Below are positions 6,259-14,100 of a stretch of DNA of 16,889 bases, piece after piece. The translations under genes and the position numbers were made by a program. The DNA is from an uncultured Marmoricola sp. (GTDB lineage Bacteria; Actinomycetota; Actinomycetes; Propionibacteriales; Nocardioidaceae), in NCBI RefSeq assembly GCF_943913695.1, contig NZ_CALTZE010000086.1, forward strand, positions 1 to 16,889, written 5' to 3'. Positions within the stretch are counted from its first letter, which is position 1. Each line of letters opens with the position of its first letter. Under the pieces are notes generated by a model. That model did no database searches. It was not told the DNA's origin and worked only from the letters and a program-made list of their open reading frames with translations.

Positions 6259-7242
6259 CTAGCTGGCCTTGCGGGCCGCCTGCTTCTTGCTGGCCTGCTT
6301 CTTGGCCGCCGGCTTCTTCGCCGTCTTCTTGGCCGCCGTCTTCTTGGCCGCCGTCTTCTTGGCGGGCTGCTTCTTGGTCGCCTTCGTGGCGCTCGACCTC
6401 CGGGGCGCCTTGTCGGCGTCCCCTTCAGACTCCTCGTCAGCATCCCCGTCGGCGCTCGACTCGCCACGCGCCGACTTCGCCGCGTCGACACTGCGCTGCA
6501 GGGCAGCGAGAAGGTCGACGACCTCGCCGGAGGACTTGGTGCTCTCGGGGGTGCGCTTGACCTCGCCACCCTCGATCTTGGCCGTCACCAGCGCCTCGAG
6601 CGCCTCGCGGTAGTCGTCTTCGTAGTCGTCGGCGTCGAAGTCGCCGGCGAGCGTCTCGACCAGCATCTTGGCCATCTCGACCTCGGCAGGCTTGGCGTCG
6701 GAGGTGTCGACCGAGGCGAAGTCGGGGGAGCGGATCTCGTCGGGCCACATCATCGTCTGCATCACGATGACGTCGTCGCGCACCCGCAGCACGGCCAGCG
6801 ACATCCGGTTGCGCAGCGAGACCGTCACCAGTGCCATCCGGTCGGCGTCCTGCAGCGCCTCGCGCAGCAGGGCGTAGGGCTTGGCGCCTGTGCCCTCGGG
6901 CTCGAGGTAGTAGGACTTCTCCAGCAGCATCGGGTCGATCTGCTCGACGGGCACGAACTTCTCGACGCTGATCTCACGGCTGCTCTTGGACGGCAGGTCG
7001 GCCATGTCCTCGTCGGTGAGGATCACCATCTCGCCGTCCTCGGTCTGGTAGCCCTTGGCGATGTCGGCGTAGTCGACTTCCTCGCCGTCGAGGCTGCACA
7101 GGCGCTGGTAGCGGATCCGGCCGCCGTCCTTGGCGTGCACCTGCCGGAAGGTGACGTCCTTGCTCTCGGTGGCGGCGTAGAGCTTCACGGGCACGCTGAC
7201 GAGCCCGAAGGACACCGCGCCCTTCCAGATCGCACGAGGCAT
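6259..7242 (-). CDS. Ku protein of bacterial NHEJ
   Basis: Ku binds DNA double-strand ends as a ring dimer and recruits LigD. The 327-aa product begins MPRAIWKGAVSFGLVSVPVK, the standard bacterial Ku start, which fixes ATG 7242 over an in-frame ATG 11 codons upstream. The Ku core runs to about residue 255. An acidic linker follows (about 258-280), then a basic tail from about 281 to 327 with repeated AAKKT blocks, similar to the lysine-rich extensions of mycobacterial and streptomycete Ku, which bind DNA. The gene sits 57 bp after the SDR gene on the same strand and seems to be the last of a four-gene operon. Its partners, the LigD ligase and polymerase proteins, lie on the opposite strand from 10558. 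A GAGAGGA site about 10 nt before the ATG could serve as SD. Confidence 0.96.
   Translation of the reverse strand: MPRAIWKGAVSFGLVSVPVKLYAATESKDVTFRQVHAKDGGRIRYQRLCSLDGEEVDYADIAKGYQTEDGEMVILTDEDMADLPSKSSREISVEKFVPVEQIDPMLLEKSYYLEPEGTGAKPYALLREALQDADRMALVTVSLRNRMSLAVLRVRDDVIVMQTMMWPDEIRSPDFASVDTSDAKPAEVEMAKMLVETLAGDFDADDYEDDYREALEALVTAKIEGGEVKRTPESTKSSGEVVDLLAALQRSVDAAKSARGESSADGDADEESEGDADKAPRRSSATKATKKQPAKKTAAKKTAAKKTAKKPAAKKQASKKQAARKAS
6321..6365. repeat. 15-bp tandem repeat inside the Ku tail
   Basis: Three units of CCGTCTTCTTGGCCG (the last one with a single change) are in phase with the reading frame on the minus strand and encode the AAKKT blocks of the Ku basic tail. The copy number of such arrays often varies between related strains. 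Confidence 0.8.
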
Positions 7243-7299
7243 GGCTCGACCGTCCTCTCCCTCACCTGACCCCATGATGACCCATGGAGCGCTGCTGAC

Positions 7300-8247
7300 T
7301 CATCGTTCGACCGCGCGGGCAGCGTCGCGGCGGCTGGCGACCCAGGCGTCGAAGGCCGTCGCGGAGCTGTGCACCGGCGTGTACCCGAAGACCTCCTTCA
7401 GGCGCGTGTTGTCGAGCACGGGACGGAACTGCAGGAAGCGCGTCTGCTCCGGCCCGTACGCCGTGAGCCCGAGGCGGCTGCCCACGGCGAGCGCCGCCCG
7501 CAGCACCGGCTCGGGCACGCTCAGGGTGGGCTTGCCGAGGCGTGCGGCGATCTCGGGGATGCTCAGCGCGCCGTCGCCGGCGACGTTGAAGCAGCCGGTG
7601 GCCTCCCCGGTGACGGCGCGGGCGACGACGGCGGTCAGGTCGGTGTCCCAGACGAAGACGAAGGGCGAGTCGGCGCCGCGGATCTGCAGCAGTCGCGGCC
7701 GCTCGAAGAGCGCGGTGATCTGGTTGTCGACGCGCGCGCCCAGGATGGTGCCGATGCGCAGCACCACCTGCTCCAGCCCGGGGTGCGTGTGCCGCAGCTC
7801 GGCGAGCAGCTCCTCGACCTGGCGCTTGTGGTCGGCGTAGGCGAACTCGGGGTTGCCGCGCAGCGGCTGGTCCTCGGTGATCCAGGCGGGGTTGTCGGCG
7901 TGGTAGCCGTAGGCCGCCCCGCTGCTGCTCACCACCACGCGGCGTACGCCGTGGGCCAGGCAGGCCTCCAGCACGTGCCGGGTGCCGTCGACGTCGATGC
8001 GGCGCGCCCACTCGCGCGTCGCGCCCGGGGGTGGGGTGACCACGCTGGCCAGGTGCACCACGACCTCGGGACGGTGCTCGGCGAGCACGGCGTCGATGCG
8101 ACCGGGGTCGGTGACGTCCATGACGACGTGGGGTGCGTGCAGGTCGGTGCTCACCACCTCGTGCCCGCGCGCGGCCAGGTCTGCCACGACGGAGGTGCCG
8201 AGGAAGCCACCCCCGCCGGTGACCAGCACGCGCACCTCAGCCACCAC
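7300..8247 (-). CDS. Extended SDR, NAD-dependent epimerase/dehydratase family
   Basis: This 315-aa protein has an N-terminal Rossmann motif (TGGGGFLG, residues 10-17), a VVSSSGAAYG segment (105-114) carrying the catalytic Ser, and YADHK (137-141) with the YxxxK Tyr and Lys. This is the layout of extended SDRs acting on nucleotide sugars or related alcohols and ketones; the substrate cannot be told. The frame opens at GTG 8247, overlapping the transporter gene by 11 nt. A GTG at 8235, giving the more usual start MRVLVTGG and preceded by GGTGG, is an equally good choice. It lies between the BASS transporter and Ku genes on the same strand, in what looks like one transcription unit. I see no functional link with Ku. 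Confidence 0.85.
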   Translation of the reverse strand: MVAEVRVLVTGGGGFLGTSVVADLAARGHEVVSTDLHAPHVVMDVTDPGRIDAVLAEHRPEVVVHLASVVTPPPGATREWARRIDVDGTRHVLEACLAHGVRRVVVSSSGAAYGYHADNPAWITEDQPLRGNPEFAYADHKRQVEELLAELRHTHPGLEQVVLRIGTILGARVDNQITALFERPRLLQIRGADSPFVFVWDTDLTAVVARAVTGEATGCFNVAGDGALSIPEIAARLGKPTLSVPEPVLRAALAVGSRLGLTAYGPEQTRFLQFRPVLDNTRLKEVFGYTPVHSSATAFDAWVASRRDAARAVER

Positions 8248-9157
8248 CGACGGTGACCGTGCGGCGGGCGTCGTGACGTCGCCAGAGGACGGCGAGGGCG
8301 AGGCCGGCGATGATGTCCCAGATGCCCCACCAGGCCGCCACCAGCGCCATGCCGCCGAGGCCGTCGAAGTAGGTGAAGACGATCAGCAGGCCCAGACCGG
8401 CGTTGCGCACACCCACCTCGAAGGTCATCGCCTTGGTGCTGGCAGGCGGCAGCCGGGTGCCGCGCGCGATGGCGTAGCCGAGGGCCAGCGCGAGGGCGTC
8501 GTGGAGGAAGACCGCGACCAGCACGACGCCGATGTAGTCGGTGAAGACCTGCCAGTTGTTGGCCACCCCGACCACGATGATCGCCGCCAGCCCGAGGAAG
8601 CTGACCGGCCCGACCACCGCGGCTGCCCGGCGCGCCAGCGCGGGCCGCAGCCGCGCGAGGCCGATGCCGAGCACGAAGGGCACGCCGATGACCAGCGCGA
8701 CCTCGACGAGCATCTCGGCGGGGCTGAGCTCGATCTCCTCCAGCAGGGCGCGCCCGGTCGGGTGCAGGCCGCCCCAGAAGGCGACGTTGAGCGGCATCAA
8801 CACGATGGCCAGCAGGTTGCTCACCGCCGTCATCGACACCGACAAGGCCACGTCGCCGCCGGCACGGTGGGTCAGGATGTTGGAGACGTTGCCGGGCGGG
8901 CAGCAGGCGACGAGGATCATGCCGAGCGCGACCGACCCGCGCACGCCGAGCAGCAGTGTGAGCGCGAAGGTGATGGCCGGCAGCGCCACGAACTGCGCGA
9001 GCACCCCGATCGTGATGGTGCCCGGGCGTCGTGCGGCCCGCGCGAAGTCCTCGAGGTCGGTGTCGAGCGCGATCCCGAAGAGGATCAGCCCGATGACGAT
9101 CTTCAGCGTCGTCAGCGAGGAGGCGTCGAAGGCGATACGCACGTCGTCGACGTTCAC
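8237..9157 (-). CDS. BASS-family (bile acid:sodium symporter-like) transporter
   Basis: This 306-aa membrane protein has about nine or ten helices. The family motif LVACCPPGNVSNILTHRAGG (about residues 83-102) and the second conserved stretch FEVGVRNAGLGLL (about 245-257) are both clear. Members carry organic anions such as bile acids, keto acids or other carboxylates with sodium; the substrate here is unknown. The GTG start overlaps the stop of the monooxygenase gene as GTGA, so the two are translationally coupled. The 3' end runs into the SDR gene. A monooxygenase feeding on, or supplied by, a transported organic compound is a reasonable inference from the coupling, nothing more. Confidence 0.9.
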   Translation of the reverse strand: MNVDDVRIAFDASSLTTLKIVIGLILFGIALDTDLEDFARAARRPGTITIGVLAQFVALPAITFALTLLLGVRGSVALGMILVACCPPGNVSNILTHRAGGDVALSVSMTAVSNLLAIVLMPLNVAFWGGLHPTGRALLEEIELSPAEMLVEVALVIGVPFVLGIGLARLRPALARRAAAVVGPVSFLGLAAIIVVGVANNWQVFTDYIGVVLVAVFLHDALALALGYAIARGTRLPPASTKAMTFEVGVRNAGLGLLIVFTYFDGLGGMALVAAWWGIWDIIAGLALAVLWRRHDARRTVTVGGG

Positions 9158-10473
9158 GACTCGGCCCCCAGCAGCTCGGACTCGCGGCGTACGGCGGCGC
9201 GGTAGGCGTCCTTGTTGACGTAGTAGGCCATCCGCTCCAGGCGCAGGTAGCGGTAGCCGCCCGAGAGGTCGGGGGGCGGACCGTGCAGCCGGCGCTCGAA
9301 GGCCTCCGCCCGCTCGGGGTCACAGGTGCGGGCCCGGATCACGCGCGCGACCAGCTCGGCCTGCTCGTAGCGCCCCTGCCAGCCGAGCCCGGAGGCCTCG
9401 ACCATGCCGAGCACGAAGAGCCCGGGGTCGCGGCGGCTGAAGATGTTGAGGTAGAGGTCGGGGGCCCCGCCGGAGCCCGGTCCGTCCCAGTCGAGCAGCG
9501 CGTGGTCGAGGAAGGGGTAGTGCAGCCGGTAGCCCGTGGCCAGCACCACCAGGTCGTAGTCGCCGCGGCTCCCGTCGACGAAGACGACCCCGTCGCCGTC
9601 GAGCCGGTCGACGTCCTTGCGGACCCCGATGTCGCCGTGCCCGAGGTGGTGCAGCACCAGGCTGTTGACGACCGGGTGGCTCTCGTAGAGCGCGTGGTCG
9701 GGCTCGGGCAGGCCGAAGCGGGTCGGGTCGCCGGTGAAGAGCCGCAGCACCCGCCGGTCGACGGCCTGCTTGACGCGCGCGGGGAGCGGGCGGCCCTGGT
9801 TGAGGGTGTCGGCGGGCCTGCCGAAGACGTACTTCGGCACGAAGTGATAGCCGCGACGCACGCTGAGGTCGACCGACGCGGCGTGGTGCACGGCGTCAAC
9901 GGCGATGTCACAGCCGGAGTTGCCGGCCCCCACCACGAGCACGCGCTTGCCCGCGAGCACGTGTGCGCTCTTGTAGCGCGAGGTGTGCAGCAGCTCGCCG
10001 TCGAAGGAGCCGCGCAGCTGCGGCACGTGGGGCTCGCTGAGCGTGCCGTTGGCCACCAGCACACCCGCGTGGTCGTACGTCGTCCCGCCCGCCGTGACCC
10101 GCCAGCCGCCGTCGGGGCCGGGCTCGGCCCGCGTCACCTCCGTGCCGAAGCGGAAGCCGTCGCGCAGCCCGAAGTGGTCGGCGAAGTCGCGGAAATAGTG
10201 GTGCAGCTCGCGGTGGCCGGGATAGTCGGCCACCGACTCGCGCATCGGGAACTCGGTGAACTGCGTCGTGGTGCGCGAGGAGATCAGGTGGGCCGACTCG
10301 TAGACGGTGCTGCGCGGCGCCGAGATGTCCCAGAGCCCGCCGACGTCGTCGGCCAGCTCGTAGCCGACCCACGGGATGCCGAGGCGCTGCAGGTTGCGGG
10401 CGGCGGCCAGACCGGAGGGGCCGGCGCCGACGACGGCGTAGGGAAGCCCCGATCCGGGCCCGGTGCTGGACAC
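9154..10473 (-). CDS. Flavin-containing monooxygenase
   Basis: The 439-aa product has the FAD-binding GAGPSG (16-21), the FMO signature FDGELLHTSRY (157-167; Phe, Gly, His and Tyr of FxGxxxHxxxY), the NADPH-binding GAGNSG (182-187) and an ATGY motif near residue 340. It would oxidise a soft nucleophile (N or S) or act as a Baeyer-Villiger-type enzyme; the sequence does not decide which. The frame is open far upstream, but the GTG at 10473 gives a normal FMO N-terminus. The longer frame would cross the tandem repeat at 10492-10549 and the antisense of the ligase gene. There is no good SD near this GTG. It appears to be the first gene of the FMO-BASS-SDR-Ku operon. Confidence 0.92.
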   Translation of the reverse strand: MSSTGPGSGLPYAVVGAGPSGLAAARNLQRLGIPWVGYELADDVGGLWDISAPRSTVYESAHLISSRTTTQFTEFPMRESVADYPGHRELHHYFRDFADHFGLRDGFRFGTEVTRAEPGPDGGWRVTAGGTTYDHAGVLVANGTLSEPHVPQLRGSFDGELLHTSRYKSAHVLAGKRVLVVGAGNSGCDIAVDAVHHAASVDLSVRRGYHFVPKYVFGRPADTLNQGRPLPARVKQAVDRRVLRLFTGDPTRFGLPEPDHALYESHPVVNSLVLHHLGHGDIGVRKDVDRLDGDGVVFVDGSRGDYDLVVLATGYRLHYPFLDHALLDWDGPGSGGAPDLYLNIFSRRDPGLFVLGMVEASGLGWQGRYEQAELVARVIRARTCDPERAEAFERRLHGPPPDLSGGYRYLRLERMAYYVNKDAYRAAVRRESELLGAES

Positions 10474-10491
10474 GAGCGGCAGTCTGCACCA

Positions 10492-10549
10492 CCTGACAGC
10501 CCCTGACAGCCCCTGACAGCCCCTGACAGCCCTGAGAGCCCCTGAGAGC
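10492..10549. repeat. 10-bp tandem repeat, six units, between divergent operons
   Basis: Four CCTGACAGC(C) units are followed by two CCTGAGAGC(C) units, with a 9- or 10-bp period. The array occupies most of the 84-bp space between the monooxygenase start (minus) and the LigD ligase start (plus), so promoter elements for both must lie in or beside it. Read on the minus strand, each of the first four units contains TGTCAGG. The last units supply GAGAG, the only SD-like sequence for the ligase GTG. Confidence 0.85.
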
Positions 10550-10557
10550 ATGGGCGC

Positions 10558-11481
10558 GTGCAGCCGATGCTCGCGACCCGCGGTGACCACGTGCCGACCG
10601 GTGCGGCGTGGACGCACGAGGTGAAGTGGGACGGCATGCGCGTGCTGGTGTCCCACGCCCCGCCCACCGAGCCGGGCCGGCTGCGGGTGTGGTCGCGCAA
10701 CGGCAACGACGTGAGCGTGAGCTTCCCGGAGCTCCAGGGTCTGGCGCAGGTGCTGCCCGCCGACACGGTGCTCGACGGCGAGGTCGTCGCCCTCGGCGAG
10801 GGCGTGCCCTCCTTCGGTGCGCTGGCCGACCGGATGCACGTGCGCGACGCGCGCCGGGCCGCGCAGCTGGCCACGACCAACCCGGTGACGCTGCTGGTCT
10901 TCGACCTGCTGCGCGTCGAGGGCCGAGTCCTGCTCGAGCGGCCGCTGACCGAGCGGCGTACGGCGCTGGAGGCGCTCGGCCTCGACGCCGCCGCCTGGCA
11001 GGTGCCGCCGCAGTACGACGACGGGTCGATGCTGCTGCAGGCCGCCGAGCAGCAGGGGCTCGAGGGGATCGTCAGCAAGCGGCGGGGGTCGGCGTACAAG
11101 CCGGGGCGGCGCAGCCGCGACTGGTTGAAGTTCCCGATCCGCCCGACCGCGTCGTACGTCGTCGGCGGCTTCCGCTGGGAGACGGGCTCGACTCACCGCA
11201 TCGGCGCGCTGCTGGTCGGCGAGCCCGGACCCGACGGCCTGCGCTACCGCGGCCGCGTCGGCAGCGGGGTGGCGGGCAAGGCAGGCGTGCTGCTCGCCGG
11301 GCTGCTCGAGCCGCTGCGCCGCGACGAGGACCCCTTCGCCGCCGGTGAGGTGCCGCGGGTCGACCGGCTGGGCACCGAGTGGGTGGAGCCGGTGCTCACC
11401 GTCGACGTGCAGTTCCTCCGGCTGACCTCCGAGGGCCGGCTGCGCCAGCCGGCCTACCGCGGCGTGAGGACCGACCTGTGA
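10558..11481 (+). CDS. LigD-type ATP-dependent DNA ligase (stand-alone)
   Basis: The 307-aa product seals breaks in NHEJ. Adenylation motif I is EVKWDGMR with Lys23 as the AMP acceptor, motif III is VLDGEVVAL, motif IV is EGIVSKR, and motif V is DWLKFP; an OB-fold-like region follows to the end. In mycobacteria these motifs sit at the C-terminus of a three-domain LigD, but here the protein is ligase alone. The GTG start at 10558 gives the N-terminus MQPMLATRGD, usual for this family; an ATG three codons later is possible. The SD is weak (GAGAG). The stop overlaps the polymerase gene as GTGA, so both proteins should be made together. No phosphoesterase domain is encoded in this window. Confidence 0.94.
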   Translation: MQPMLATRGDHVPTGAAWTHEVKWDGMRVLVSHAPPTEPGRLRVWSRNGNDVSVSFPELQGLAQVLPADTVLDGEVVALGEGVPSFGALADRMHVRDARRAAQLATTNPVTLLVFDLLRVEGRVLLERPLTERRTALEALGLDAAAWQVPPQYDDGSMLLQAAEQQGLEGIVSKRRGSAYKPGRRSRDWLKFPIRPTASYVVGGFRWETGSTHRIGALLVGEPGPDGLRYRGRVGSGVAGKAGVLLAGLLEPLRRDEDPFAAGEVPRVDRLGTEWVEPVLTVDVQFLRLTSEGRLRQPAYRGVRTDL

Positions 11482-12401
11482 GCGAGCGCACCGAGACCGC
11501 GGTCGAGGTCGACGGCCGGGTGCTGACGCTGGTCAACCTCGAGAAGGTGATGTATCCGCGCACGGGCACCACCAAGGCCGAGGTGCTGCACTACTACGCC
11601 CAGGTGGCGCCGGTGATGCTGCCGCACCTCGCCGACCGTGCGGTGACCCGGATCCGCTGGCCGCACGGCACCGGCGACGCGTCGTTCTTCGAGAAGAACG
11701 CACCCTCGGGCACCCCCTCGTGGGTGCACACCGTCACCGTGCCGACAACCGGATCGCGCACGGACTCGGGCGAGGAGGGCGTGCTGCGCTTCCCGGTGGT
11801 CGACGACCTGGCGACGCTGACCTGGCTGGTCAACCTCGCGGCGCTGGAGCTGCACGTGCACCAGTGGACGGTGAGCCGTCGCGGCCGGCCCCGCCACCCC
11901 GACCGGCTCGTGGTCGACCTCGACCCCGGCGAGCCCGCGGGGCTGGGGGAGTGCGCGCAGGTCGCGCTGCTGGTGCGCGAGCGCCTCGCCGGGGACGGTC
12001 TCGCCTGCGCGCCGGTGACCAGTGGCTCCAAGGGCCTGCACGTCTACGCCGCCCTCGAGGGCCGCCGCAGCAGCGACGAGGTCCGCGACTACGCCAAGGG
12101 CATCGCCGAGGAGCTGCAGCGGGCCCACCCGGCGCTGGTGGTCTCGCAGATGACCAAGGCCAGGCGTGGCGGCAAGGTCTTCCTCGACTGGTCGCAGAAC
12201 ACCGGCTCCAAGACCACGATCGCGCCCTACTCGCTGCGCGGCCGGGAGCGTCCCATGGTGGCGGCACCGCGCACGTGGGCGGAGGTCGAGCAGGGGGCCG
12301 ACGACGCGCTGGCGTTCGACCAGCTCGGTCTGGAGGAGGTGCTGGAGCGGGTGGCCGCGGACGGCGACCTCTTCGGCGAGGCGCTCAGGGCCGACGCGTG
12401 A
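11478..12401 (+). CDS. LigD-type NHEJ polymerase domain protein (stand-alone)
   Basis: This 307-aa primase-polymerase (archaeo-eukaryotic primase fold) fills gaps and adds ribonucleotides during NHEJ. Metal-binding Asp147 and Asp149 lie in VVDLDPG, a third Asp237 in VFLDWSQN, and the SGSKGLHVY segment (182-190) holds the nucleotide-contacting Ser and His; TTIAPYSLRGRE (246-257) is also family-typical. GTG 11478 overlaps the ligase stop in GTGA. The order ligase then polymerase, as two proteins, is a split version of the polymerase-phosphoesterase-ligase fusion seen in mycobacteria. The 3' end overlaps the convergent 48-aa gene by 17 nt, and no terminator is visible. Confidence 0.95.
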   Translation: MSERTETAVEVDGRVLTLVNLEKVMYPRTGTTKAEVLHYYAQVAPVMLPHLADRAVTRIRWPHGTGDASFFEKNAPSGTPSWVHTVTVPTTGSRTDSGEEGVLRFPVVDDLATLTWLVNLAALELHVHQWTVSRRGRPRHPDRLVVDLDPGEPAGLGECAQVALLVRERLAGDGLACAPVTSGSKGLHVYAALEGRRSSDEVRDYAKGIAEELQRAHPALVVSQMTKARRGGKVFLDWSQNTGSKTTIAPYSLRGRERPMVAAPRTWAEVEQGADDALAFDQLGLEEVLERVAADGDLFGEALRADA

Positions 12402-12531
12402 CCATCATGGCGACGAGGCCGGCGGCGAAGATCAGCAGTCCGAGCAGCGCCAGCATGAACAGGCTGGCGGGAGCCCCCACGTCGGGGAGGGTCGTCACTG
12501 AGCCGGCGGCGGGGTGCGCGTGGGCGACCAC
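12385..12531 (-). CDS. 48-aa LPxTG-like sorting-signal microprotein
   Basis: The frame runs from GTG 12531 to TGA 12385. AAGGAG ends 7 nt before the GTG, a strong ribosome binding site. The product starts MVAHAHPAAGSVTT, then LPDVGAP (15-21), a hydrophobic helix (about 23-43) and a TRRP tail. This is the order of a cell-wall sorting signal (LPxTG, membrane helix, positive tail), with Val where Thr is usual. There is no cleavable signal peptide, so export would need N-out insertion of the single helix. The gene is too short for routine gene calling and overlaps the convergent polymerase gene by 17 nt. A sortase is encoded 7.5 kb away. Alternatively it is simply a single-pass membrane peptide whose LPDVG is coincidental. 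Confidence 0.6.
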   Translation of the reverse strand: MVAHAHPAAGSVTTLPDVGAPASLFMLALLGLLIFAAGLVAMMVTRRP

Positions 12532-12600
12532 GTGCGTCTCCTTCCACCCCCCGGTGATCGGTGTGGGTCCAGACTAGGCGAAGGCGGGCGTTCTGCCACG

Positions 12601-12627
12601 ATGCGAGCGCATGTCTACCAGAAGACA
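12601..12627. promoter_or_regulatory. Two adjoining inverted repeats before the aldehyde dehydrogenase gene
   Basis: ATGCG-AG-CGCAT (12601-12612) is followed at once by TGTCT-ACCAGA-AGACA (12612-12627). Both have perfect 5-bp arms and lie 25-50 bp before the GTG start. They are candidate operator sites for a dimeric regulator. No regulator gene is nearby to pair them with. Confidence 0.35.
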
Positions 12628-12651
12628 CCGATGTGTGAGTGGGAGGACGCA

Positions 12652-14088
<1,437 letters not shown>

Positions 14089-14100
14089 CAGGCAGTCTCG

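Noticed and set aside
10492..10549. CRISPR array
   Set aside because: Units are only 9-10 bp and directly adjoining, with no spacers, and no cas gene is near.
10474..11196. Upstream extension of the monooxygenase gene
   Set aside because: The frame crosses the tandem repeat and the antisense of the ligase gene. The FAD motif lies at the normal distance from GTG 10473.
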